Positions 34,109-41,739 of a stretch of 64,000 bases of DNA are shown in pieces. Every line of letters starts with the position of its first letter. Position 1 is the first letter of the stretch. The position numbers and the translations under genes were made by a program. The stretch lies in the NCBI RefSeq assembly GCF_035917975.1, contig NZ_CP109130.1:4836001-4900000 (forward strand), given 5' to 3'. The notes under the pieces were generated by a model that searched no databases, had not been told where the DNA came from, and saw only the letters and a program-made list of their open reading frames with translations. The stretch comes from Streptosporangium sp. NBC_01756 (lineage in GTDB: Bacteria; Actinomycetota; Actinomycetes; Streptosporangiales; Streptosporangiaceae).

Positions 34109-35772
34109 TCCAGTCGATCGACTACTACGCGGTCGCGCCGCTGCTGGTTCTCGCGCTCACCGCCGGCCTCGTGCTGCTTCTCGACGCCTTCCTGCCCCGC
34201 GCACCGTACACCCGGCCGCTGCTCGGCGCGGTCACTCTGGCCGGGGTGCTGGGAGCCCTGGGCGTGGTCATCGCACAGGCCGTTCGGGGCGGCGATCCGC
34301 TGCGGACCTTCTGCGTGCCCGCCGGGCTGCCCGGCCCCGCCAGGGCCGGTATCGGCCCGCTGAACCTCGGAACCCTCGCATCAGGGCCGGGCGGGCCGGC
34401 CGGGGACTCCTCGACGCTGTGCTCGTTCGTGGTCGACGACTTCACCTTGGTCTTCGCGGGTCTCGCGCTGGCCGCCGGAGTCGTCGTGGTGCTGCTGTCG
34501 ATGGCGGAGCTCTCCTTCGGAGACATCCCCGTCGGCGAGTGGTACTTCCTGCTGCTCTGCACGCTGATCGGTGCGGTCGCCCTGCCCGCCTCCCGTGATC
34601 TGATCATGCTCGTGGTCGCGCTGGAGCTGGTCTCTCTGCCGGTCTTCGCGCTCACGGCGCTGCGGCGCTACGACGGCCGGAGTTCGGAGGCGGCGGTCAA
34701 GCTCTTCCTGGTCTCCGTGGTCTCCACCGCGGTGATGCTCTTCGGGGTCTCCCTGCTGTACGGCATGACCGGGACCGTCTACCTCGACCGGCTGGCCCAG
34801 GTGCTGCGGGAGCCCATCACGGCTCTTCCCGCCGGTTCAGGACCCACACCGGCGGGAGCCACCGGCGCCTACGCCTCCACGCTCCAGATCGCCTACGACC
34901 TGCCGCCGGTGCTCACCGTCGCCGTGGTCCTGGTGCTCGCCGGATTCGCCTTCAAGGTCGCGGCGGTCCCCTTCCACGCGTGGGCGGGCGACGTCTACCA
35001 GGGGGCTCCGGTCCCGGTCGCCGCCCTGCTCTCGGTGATCTCCAAGGCCGCCGGGTTCGCCGGACTGATCCTCATCCTGATCGCCGCCCTCGGCGGCCAG
35101 GTCGCCGTCTGGGCCCCACTGGTCGCGATCATCGCCGCGCTGACCATGACCGTCGGCAACCTGCTGGCTCTGCGCCAGCATCATGCCGTGCGCCTGCTCG
35201 CCTGGTCCTCGGTCGCCCAGTCGGGCTACATCCTGGCGCCACTCGGGGTCCGCGACGCCGAGGCGATGAGCGCCTCCATCGCCTACCTGGTGTTCTACGC
35301 GGCGATGAACCTCGGGGCGTTCGCGGTGGTCATGCTGGTGTCGCGGCGCGGTGTCCGCGGCGAGCTGGACGACTACCGGGGGCTGGCGTTCCGTAATCCG
35401 GCAGCGGGACTGGCGCTGGCCTTCTTTCTGATCTGCCTGGCAGGCCTGCCACCCGGACTGGCCGGGCTGTTCGCCAAGATCGTGGTGTTCCGTGAGATCG
35501 TCGGCGGCGGCGGAGCATGGCTGGCCGTGGTGATGGCCGTCAACACGGTCGTCGGCCTCTACTACTACCTTGCCTGGGCCGTACGGATCTTCACCCCGGT
35601 TCCGGCGGCCGGGGGCACCGGCATCCCTCCCGCCGAGGGCGGCGGCAGCCGTAGCGGATGGGTGCCGGTAGGTGTGGCGATCACGCTGGCTGCGGTCGTC
35701 GCGGTGATCTTCTCAGTCGCCCCCCAGACAGTGCTCGGCCTCCTGCCGGAAGCATTCGTCGCTTCCGGCTGA
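34105..35772 (+). CDS. nuoN: NADH-quinone oxidoreductase subunit N (NuoN)
   Basis: A 555-residue antiporter-like subunit with LVVALELVSLPVFALTALRR, FKVAAVPFHAWAGDVYQGAP, ISKAAGFAGLIL and LLAWSSVAQSGYILAPLG. The frame stays open far upstream through nuoM, but GTG 34105 overlaps the nuoM stop (GTGA) and matches the family N-terminus. It is the last nuo gene; htpX follows after 73 bp. Confidence 0.92.
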   Translation: MIQSIDYYAVAPLLVLALTAGLVLLLDAFLPRAPYTRPLLGAVTLAGVLGALGVVIAQAVRGGDPLRTFCVPAGLPGPARAGIGPLNLGTLASGPGGPAGDSSTLCSFVVDDFTLVFAGLALAAGVVVVLLSMAELSFGDIPVGEWYFLLLCTLIGAVALPASRDLIMLVVALELVSLPVFALTALRRYDGRSSEAAVKLFLVSVVSTAVMLFGVSLLYGMTGTVYLDRLAQVLREPITALPAGSGPTPAGATGAYASTLQIAYDLPPVLTVAVVLVLAGFAFKVAAVPFHAWAGDVYQGAPVPVAALLSVISKAAGFAGLILILIAALGGQVAVWAPLVAIIAALTMTVGNLLALRQHHAVRLLAWSSVAQSGYILAPLGVRDAEAMSASIAYLVFYAAMNLGAFAVVMLVSRRGVRGELDDYRGLAFRNPAAGLALAFFLICLAGLPPGLAGLFAKIVVFREIVGGGGAWLAVVMAVNTVVGLYYYLAWAVRIFTPVPAAGGTGIPPAEGGGSRSGWVPVGVAITLAAVVAVIFSVAPQTVLGLLPEAFVASG

Positions 35773-35845
35773 CCGCCACGGGAACGTTCAGCCTGGCCGG
35801 AGACGTTGTCACTGGTGAATCGGCATCAACCGAAAGGGGGGTGCA

Positions 35846-36697
35846 GTGCACCACAACGGTCTGCGTACCGCGGTCCTTCTCGGCGCACTGTCCGCGGTGA
35901 TCATCGCGGTAGGGGCATGGCTGGGTGGCGGGGCCGGCGTGCAGATCGCGGTTCTGATCGCGCTGGTGACCAATGGTGTCGCCTACTTCTTCTCCGACCG
36001 GATCGCGCTGTCCGCGATGCGGGCCCGGCCGGTGGGCGAGGTCGAGCAGCCCGTCCTCTACCGAATCGTGCGTGAGCTCTCCACGGAGGCACGCCAGCCC
36101 ATGCCACGGCTCTACGTCTCGCCGACCATGCAGCCCAACGCCTTCGCGACCGGCCGCAACCCCCGCAACGCCGCGGTCTGCGTGACCTACGGCATCACCC
36201 AGCTCCTCGACGAACGTGAGCTGCGCGGGGTCATCGGACACGAGCTGTCCCATGTCTACAACCGTGACATCCTGGTCTCCTCGGTGGCGGGTGCGCTTGC
36301 CACGATGATCACTTATCTCGGTTACGTCGGCTTGTTCTTCGGCGGTGGGGACGACGACGAAGGCCCCGGGTTCATCGGTGTCCTGCTCATGATGGTGCTC
36401 GGCCCGGTCGCCGCCGGGATGATCCAGATGGCCATCTCCCGGTCCCGCGAATACCAGGCGGACGAGTCCGGGGCACGGTTGACCGGTGACCCGCTGGCAC
36501 TCGCCTCCGCACTGAGAAAGATCGAGATGGGCACCCGGCAGTTGCCGCTGCCGGAGAACGGCCGTATCGCCTCCGCCTCCCATCTCATGATCGCAAATCC
36601 CTTCCGCGGCGCTGGAATCGGCCGGATCTTCTCCACCCACCCGCCCACCTCTGAACGTGTCGCCCGGCTGGAGCGGATGGCCGGCTATCGCCGCTGA
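35846..36697 (+). CDS. htpX: Membrane zinc metalloprotease HtpX
   Basis: A 283-residue M48 metalloprotease for membrane-protein quality control. Two N-terminal TM segments, PTMQPNAFATGRNP, the zinc motif HELSH (with the third ligand Glu in REYQADESGA) and two further TM segments are present. GTG 35846 has a GGGGGG run upstream. It follows nuoN on the same strand. This gene order next to a partial nuo set is, from memory, also seen in Streptomyces; assisting turnover of the Nuo membrane subunits would fit. Confidence 0.9.
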   Translation: MHHNGLRTAVLLGALSAVIIAVGAWLGGGAGVQIAVLIALVTNGVAYFFSDRIALSAMRARPVGEVEQPVLYRIVRELSTEARQPMPRLYVSPTMQPNAFATGRNPRNAAVCVTYGITQLLDERELRGVIGHELSHVYNRDILVSSVAGALATMITYLGYVGLFFGGGDDDEGPGFIGVLLMMVLGPVAAGMIQMAISRSREYQADESGARLTGDPLALASALRKIEMGTRQLPLPENGRIASASHLMIANPFRGAGIGRIFSTHPPTSERVARLERMAGYRR

Positions 36698-36704
36698 GCT
36701 CGGC

Positions 36705-36870
36705 TCTGAGGCTGGGCCCGATTCGGGATCTGAGGCCGGGCCCGTCTCAGGATCTGAGGCTGAGCCGATCCAGGTTCTGAGGCTGGGCCCGATTCAGGAT
36801 CTGAGGCCGGGCCCGTCTCAGGATCTGAGGCTGAGCCGATCCAGGATCTGAGGCCGGGCCTGACTCAAGG
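36705..36870. repeat. 71-bp tandem repeat between convergent genes
   Basis: A 71-bp unit starts at 36705, 36776 and 36847 (third copy partial). The first two copies are nearly identical. Each unit is itself built of three 23-24-bp subunits containing GGGCCC or GAGCC cores that can fold. It fills the gap between htpX and the convergent secreted protein gene and runs into its 3' end, so it may act as a bidirectional terminator. Confidence 0.8.
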
Positions 36871-37779
36871 GCTGAGCCCGGCGACGATCGGGTTGTGCAC
36901 GGTGCCGGGCACGGTGAAGGTGTCCACCGATTGGGCGGTGCCCGATCCCAGGTCCAGCCGATACCAGCTGTAGACGGCGTCGGTCCCGCTGCCGGCCTTG
37001 CCGGGGAGGACCATCTGCAGGTCGAGGTGGCCGGCACCGTCCCAGCGAAGCCGGACGGGGATCTTCGCGGCGGGAAGGGGGATCGGCTGCCGACCGCCCG
37101 ACCTTCCCGCCGCCACGTCCCACAGGCTGATGGCCGAGTCATCGGAGGTGAAATGGGCGACGGTCGTGCCGTCCGGGCTGAGAGCGCCCCCTACGGGGGC
37201 GCGGCCTTTCTCGGCCAGGGTGACCGTCGAGTAGATCCCCGCCCCGAACTCGCCGTCGACCGCGAGCATCAGCTTGGCGCCGGGGCTGAAGCTCCATGGT
37301 TGCAACCCCGGTGGCACCACCGTGCTCTTCCCGCTTCGCGCATCGAGAACCTTCTCTTCCTGCTCGCTGCCCAGAACCAGGTAGCGCCCGGTCGGGGCGA
37401 GATCGATCCGCGTGGAGCGCAGTCGGCGCGACCACCGCACTCCGGGGACCTCACGCATCCTTCCGGTGGACATGTTCCGGATGACGAGCGCCCCGTCCCC
37501 ACGACGGAAGTAGGCGACATGCCTCCCGTCGGGAGACAGCGCGAGCGGCGCCCGCTGCTTCCCCGTCTTGCCGGTGAACACCCGGGCGTCGGTGAGCTTG
37601 ATCACCTGGCCGTCCCAGGTCCAGAGCGTCCAGGGAGCACAGAAGCAGCCGTCCAGCCCCGCATAGCGGACCAGAGGCCCGGTGGCCTCCGTCGCCGTAC
37701 CCGCCTCTACCGGAGCCCCCGCTCCCATGAGCACGGCGAGCACGCCGACGAGAAGGGCAGGCCGACGTAACACCTTCAC
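36865..37779 (-). CDS. Secreted beta-propeller-like (WD40/TolB-like) protein
   Basis: A 304-residue protein with a Sec signal peptide (about residues 1-27, ending VEAGTA). The body repeats a pattern of LSPDGRHVAYF, LAPTGRYLVLG, FSPGAKLMLAV and LSPDGTTVAHF at roughly 40-50 residue spacing, as in TolB or WD40 propeller blades. Two Cys occur at DGCFCAPW. GTG 37779 has AGGGGG upstream. Function unknown; it may be a binding protein outside the cell. Its 3' end overlaps the tandem repeat array. Confidence 0.65.
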   Translation of the reverse strand: MKVLRRPALLVGVLAVLMGAGAPVEAGTATEATGPLVRYAGLDGCFCAPWTLWTWDGQVIKLTDARVFTGKTGKQRAPLALSPDGRHVAYFRRGDGALVIRNMSTGRMREVPGVRWSRRLRSTRIDLAPTGRYLVLGSEQEEKVLDARSGKSTVVPPGLQPWSFSPGAKLMLAVDGEFGAGIYSTVTLAEKGRAPVGGALSPDGTTVAHFTSDDSAISLWDVAAGRSGGRQPIPLPAAKIPVRLRWDGAGHLDLQMVLPGKAGSGTDAVYSWYRLDLGSGTAQSVDTFTVPGTVHNPIVAGLSP

Positions 37780-38043
37780 CGTGGGACCCCCTGAACTCGT
37801 CGGCAGGGGGATGATCGGCGCGTACGGGCCACTGTACGTGCCGTATAAGGCTTTCCACCGGTATGACCGTCCGTGTCACCAGGAAGTAGTCCAGGAGGTA
37901 CTTCCGGGACCTTCCCTCGCGTGACACTCGTCGACGGTGTCAAGAACAGTGAGCGTGCCCGGACTCACCAGAGCCGTCATGGCGCTCCGATCCGGCCTCC
38001 TCTCGCCCGTCGGTAACGCGTGGGCCCAGTGGAGTCAGGGACC

Positions 38044-38619
38044 TCAAGAATGCAGGGTGAGCGGGTCGGTCTCCTCCGGAGAGAGGCCGGGGATGCCGTC
38101 GATGCTCTGGCGGTTGTTCTTGGCGCGGTAGGCGCGCTTCTGCTGGACGTCCTTACGGCCCGTCCATTCGTCCAGCAGGATCCGGTCCTCATCGAAGGAC
38201 ATGAACGGAACCGAGTATCCGCAGGAGTCGGAGATGCGGTCGCAGTCGACGACGATGATCGACCGGGTGCCCGGATGCGGACCGAACTTTTTGATCATCT
38301 CGGGGAATTCGGGGCTCTCCGGGACGACGACCCGGCCCGTGCCGTACAGCCGGACAATGTTGGGAGGTCCGGAGAAAGCGCAGAACATGATGGTGATGCG
38401 GCCGTTCTGACGGAGATGGGAGATCGTCTCCACGCCGCTGCCGTCCAGGTCGAGATAGGCCACCGTGGTGTCCCCGAGAACGGCGAAGGTGTCGGCATAT
38501 CCCTTGGGGGAGACGTTGACATGACCGCCTCGCTCAGGAGCCGTCGCGACGAAGTAAACCGGCTGCGCTTCGATGAACGCCCGCAATCGGCCGTCGATCT
38601 TGTCATGAATTTTCCCCAT
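38044..38619 (-). CDS. PPOX-class pyridoxamine 5-phosphate oxidase family protein
   Basis: A 191-residue flavin/F420-type split-barrel protein. The start MGKIHDKIDGRLRAFIEAQ matches the usual N-terminus of this subfamily, followed by FVATAPERGGHVNVSPKG and RITIMFCAFSGPPNIVRLYG. No ribosome site precedes ATG 38619; a promoter with -10 element six bases before the ATG implies a leaderless mRNA. The longer frame upstream has no homologous features. Substrate unknown. Confidence 0.8.
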   Translation of the reverse strand: MGKIHDKIDGRLRAFIEAQPVYFVATAPERGGHVNVSPKGYADTFAVLGDTTVAYLDLDGSGVETISHLRQNGRITIMFCAFSGPPNIVRLYGTGRVVVPESPEFPEMIKKFGPHPGTRSIIVVDCDRISDSCGYSVPFMSFDEDRILLDEWTGRKDVQQKRAYRAKNNRQSIDGIPGLSPEETDPLTLHS

Positions 38620-38625
38620 AAAAGG

Positions 38626-38654
38626 AAGATAGACGGTGAATGTTGACTGGTCAG
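38626..38654 (-). promoter_or_regulatory. Promoter for a leaderless PPOX gene
   Basis: On the minus strand CTGACC (38649-38654), a 17-bp spacer and TATCTT (38626-38631) stand six bases before the start ATG. The expected transcription start coincides with the A of ATG. Confidence 0.55.
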
Positions 38655-39148
38655 CTACCAGACTCAGGGCGTTCCTGATCTTGAAGGAGCCCGGTCTGCG
38701 GATGGTCCCGGCGCCGGAGTCCACCGTTCCGGCCACATCGCGGACGAGGAGCTCGGCACCTCTGATGCGATTCGCGGAACGGCCGCCGCCACGGACAGGA
38801 GGGCGAATTCCTCGTCCACTCCGCCCTCGGATTCCTTTGGAAGGACTCGCGGACAACCGCCGTGGCGGCAAGTACGACACGTATCCGTAAAGACTTCACC
38901 AGTGTTCCGCTCATCTTCCCGACGGATGTGGTTCGAATGATGAGAGGCCGCATGCGGACCGGCGATGTCGCCGGGGGAGATCCAGCCTGGACAAGGCTTG
39001 GGCTTTCGCGGGAGAGCCCTGGAGCCACCTTCGCCTACCGTGGGATTCAGGTCCCGCGCCGTGCCGGTGTCGTTTCTGACGGCAATCCAGCGTCCGGTCA
39101 GTCCAGGCATCGCCCAGGGCGCACCGATCCGACATGGAGTGATGTGTG
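38655..39148. other. Intergenic stretch without a recognisable gene
   Basis: Several frames are open in both directions but none shows family motifs or a convincing start. It must contain the promoter of the small secreted protein. I see nothing else in it. Confidence 0.4.
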
Positions 39149-39433
39149 ATGATCAAGCTCAGGAACGCCCTGGTGGCCGGAACGATGCTGGCCTCCGCTC
39201 TTGTCGCACCCATGGCGATGCAGATCCAGTCCGCAGGTGCCGCCACCGCGACTGAGACCGTCTCTGTCACGTCCGCCCAGAAGCCCTGCTGGAAGCACCG
39301 GAATCCCGAAAAGTGCTATGCCCGTAACCACGGCGGCGGTGGCGGGGGCGGGCATCACGGCGGCGGTGGCGACAGCAGTGACTTCGACGACGACTTCAGC
39401 CCCGGCGGTGGCGGCTCCGGCATCAACAACTGA
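39149..39433 (+). CDS. Small secreted Gly/His-rich protein
   Basis: A 94-residue preprotein. A Sec signal peptide (MIKLRNALVAGT to AGAATA) is followed by a basic two-Cys segment (KPCWKHRNPEKCYARNH), seven Gly, HH, four Gly, an acidic DSSDFDDDF patch and a GGGGSG tail. GGAG lies 9 bases upstream of ATG 39149; GTG 39146 is also possible. Two Cys 10 residues apart may form a disulfide, and the His/Asp mix could bind metal. Family unknown to me. Confidence 0.65.
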   Translation: MIKLRNALVAGTMLASALVAPMAMQIQSAGAATATETVSVTSAQKPCWKHRNPEKCYARNHGGGGGGGHHGGGGDSSDFDDDFSPGGGGSGINN

Positions 39434-39533
39434 TATGCCGGGGAGCGGTCCGGGAAACCCCCGCCTACCTTCCACGTCCGTGTACGTCTGAACCAACCGG
39501 GCGGGCCTGCACGGCCCATGAGCCCGGGGCGGC

Positions 39534-39575
39534 CGGGGCACAGGTGAGGGCGAATGCCTTCAGCCATGTGCCCCG
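39534..39575. terminator. Nested hairpin between convergent genes
   Basis: A 9-bp perfect outer stem (39534-39542 with 39567-39575) encloses a second 6-bp stem. It lies between the secreted-protein gene and yajQ, which converge, and may terminate both. Confidence 0.45.
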
Positions 39576-39636
39576 CGTGCGCCTCTTTAGCCGACAAGGC
39601 CCTGATCCGCAGGTCGGGGCCCTGATCGTCCGTCTG

Positions 39637-40131
39637 CTAGCGGTAGTTCGTGAACTGAAGAGCGATCTCCAGGTCCTTGCCCTTGAGCAGGGCGATGACC
39701 TCTTGTAGTTCGTCTCTCTTCTTGGAACTCACCCGCAGTTCCTCACCCTGGATCTGGGCCTTGATCCCCTTGGGGCCCTCATCTCGGATGATCTTCGAGA
39801 TTTTCTTGGCGTGCTCCTGGTCGATACCCTCCTTAAGGGTGACCACCAGGCGGTATTCCTTGCCGGACAACTTGGGCTCATCCGCGTCCAGGACCTTGAG
39901 CGAGAGCCCTCGCTTGACCAGCTTGTCCTTGAACACGTCAAGGACGGCATTGGCCCGCTCCTCGCTGTTGGCCTTGATCTCGACAGCCTTCTGGCCGCCC
40001 GACCAGGCGATGCTCGCGCCGGTGCCCTTGAAGTCGAATCGGTGCCCGACCTCCTTGACCGTCTGGTTCAGCGCGTTGTCGGCCTCCTGATGGTCGATCT
40101 TGCTGACGATGTCAAAACTGCTGTCGGCCAT
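39637..40131 (-). CDS. yajQ: YajQ-family nucleotide-binding protein (DUF520)
   Basis: A 164-residue protein of the YajQ family, some members of which bind cyclic di-GMP. It matches end to end: [42 protein letters not shown], the [21 protein letters not shown] region, and the C-terminus LQFTNYR. ATG 40131 has AAAGGA at 10 bases. It is a single-copy housekeeping gene outside the accessory region. Confidence 0.9.
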   Translation of the reverse strand: MADSSFDIVSKIDHQEADNALNQTVKEVGHRFDFKGTGASIAWSGGQKAVEIKANSEERANAVLDVFKDKLVKRGLSLKVLDADEPKLSGKEYRLVVTLKEGIDQEHAKKISKIIRDEGPKGIKAQIQGEELRVSSKKRDELQEVIALLKGKDLEIALQFTNYR

Positions 40132-40440
40132 GCGTCGACTATCCTTTCTAGCTCTCATGCCGACCCTAGCGCTTCGCCTATCGGCTCACGATGAGCGTGA
40201 CCGTCAACGCTGACGCGACGGTGTTCAAACAAGCGGGAAACGCCGCCGGACCGGCGCCCGGCCGCACACCCGCTACGGCGCGGGATCTTCAACCTCCCGT
40301 CGGACTCTCTACGCGAGATGCGGTCATAAGACACGAACGTCCTGGTCCGACTGGCTGCCGACGAGGGCGCCTCGCCGATGTCACGTCACGTGCCGAAGTC
40401 CGCTATTCTTCTTCATGTCACCGCCTCGCGCGGATGGCGC
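40132..40440. other. Intergenic stretch before tRNA-Tyr with a tRNA promoter
   Basis: No gene is supported. TATTCT at 40404-40409 lies 31 bases before the tRNA and could be its -10 element; the -35 is unclear. The minus-strand yajQ promoter must lie at the left end. Confidence 0.4.
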
Positions 40441-40522
40441 GGCAGGTTGCCCGAGTGGTCAAAGGGAGCGGTCTGTAAAACCGTCGGCTCAGCCTACGCA
40501 GGTTCAAGTCCTGCACCTGCCA
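40441..40522 (+). tRNA. tRNA-Tyr (GTA)
   Basis: An 82-base class II tRNA. The acceptor stem GGCAGGT pairs with ACCTGCC; the anticodon loop is CTGTAAA with anticodon GTA; a long variable arm follows, as in bacterial tRNA-Tyr; the T arm is GCAGG-TTCAAGT-CCTGC. CCA is not encoded. A terminator lies 20 bases downstream. Confidence 0.95.
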
Positions 40523-40541
40523 CACCAGCTTTTCCCAGCTC

Positions 40542-40561
40542 AGAGCCCCGCAAGGGGCTCT
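40542..40561 (+). terminator. Intrinsic terminator of tRNA-Tyr
   Basis: A perfect 8-bp stem AGAGCCCC-GCAA-GGGGCTCT followed by TTTGCTTTT. Confidence 0.9.
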
Positions 40562-40716
40562 TTTGCTTTTCCGGGACATGCAGCCAGACGCGGCCGTGAG
40601 CAGCCGCATGTCACCAGTCCACCAATATGCGTGCAATGATCTTGGCCGCGTTTTCCCAGGTCGCACTGGGCTTTCCGGCCGGTGCGGAGACAGGAATCGG
40701 TCCCGGAAACGACGGA

Positions 40717-40741
40717 GGACCCCGGAGCGATTCCGGGGTCC
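40717..40741 (-). terminator. Terminator of the recombinase pseudogene
   Basis: A perfect 10-bp stem with a 5-base loop (GGACCCCGGA-GCGAT-TCCGGGGTCC), 20 bp beyond the recombinase stop on the minus strand. No T tract. Confidence 0.6.
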
Positions 40742-40760
40742 CGTTCGTACAGCGGGCATG

Positions 40761-41735
40761 TCACGCGGTAAGCGCGTCATTGATCCGCTTGTTCGCCACA
40801 TCCTTCTGTCCGTCGAGGCACTTTGCGTAGACCCGCAAGAGGACGTCCACGCTGTGCCCGGCCCGTTCAGCCACGTCGGGAGCCGAGACGCCCGCGTTGA
40901 GCCAGAGCGACACCGCCGCGTGCCTCAGGTCATACGGCCTGCGTGCCAGGGGAGAGGCCACCTGCGCAGGGGTGAGGGCCAGCTTCCGAGCCTCCTGCCA
41001 GACCTCGGTGTAGGCCGTCGAGGCGATCACCCCGCCCCGCTCACTGCGGAAGATGCGCCCGTCCGCACCTGTCCCGTACTCGTCGATGTGCTGCCTCAGG
41101 ATCTTCACGAGTTCGGGAGGGATCGGCACCGGCCGCACGTCGTCGCGGCCCCGATGCTTGAGGCCTCGTTCCTCGTGGGCGTTCCCGCTGTCGGTCCACT
41201 TCGTGTTGACCTCCGACCGGGAAACATCGACCGTCAGCCGTCCCCAGCTCTTGAGCGGCAGATGGCAGTCCTGGAGTCGTAGGCCGACTGCTTCCGCCGG
41301 GCGCAGCGCCGCGTAGTACATACAGGCGAACAGCGCCAAGAGCCGCCGGCCCCGTCCGCGCCCACCCACGTAGGTGACCATGATCGGGAGTTCTTGAGCC
41401 TGCTGCGGATTGACCGCCACAGGAGGGTCCACGGTCTCGGTGACCTTGGGCGGCTTCCACTTGACCTTGTGCAGCGGGTTGGAGTTCCTCCAGTTCCACC
41501 GCGTACTCAAGCACGGCATGGAAGACGGCTCGCTTGCGAGCGATCGTGTTAGGAGCAGCCGCCTTGCCGTCAAGCGGCAGCGCGCCGCGCCGCCGTACCC
41601 GGCCCTCTGCTGCACGCCGACCGGGCGTGCGGCGTGGGCGCCGGTCCCGGCCGGCGGCGATCCGGGCCGTCCACCGACCCGCGCACCGCCGTACCCAATC
41701 AACGCACCGACCACCGGCACGCCGCCGTATAAGTT
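40761..41735 (-). pseudogene. Tyrosine recombinase (integrase), frameshifted and 5'-truncated
   Basis: The last roughly 240 residues are in one frame: catalytic Arg in YYAALRPAEAVGL, PYDLRHAAVSLWL (His-x-x-Arg pair), AERAGHSVDVLL and nucleophile Tyr in RVYAKCLDGQ. Upstream, APNTIARKRAVFHAVLEYAVELEEL, a typical core-binding sequence, is in another frame; the switch to SNPLHKVKWKPP occurs near 41485-41495, so a base was lost or gained. The expected first 150 or so residues are missing before the IS1182 element. It lies next to tRNA-Tyr, a common integration target, so it is probably the remnant of an integrated element. Confidence 0.8.
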
Positions 41736-41739
41736 CTAG

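Noticed and set aside
32797..35772. One 991-residue protein spanning nuoM and nuoN
   Set aside because: The first third is an out-of-frame shadow of nuoM; NuoN starts at GTG 34105, overlapping the nuoM stop.
38620..38880. N-terminal extension of the PPOX protein
   Set aside because: The family N-terminus starts at MGKIHDKID and a promoter lies within the supposed extension.
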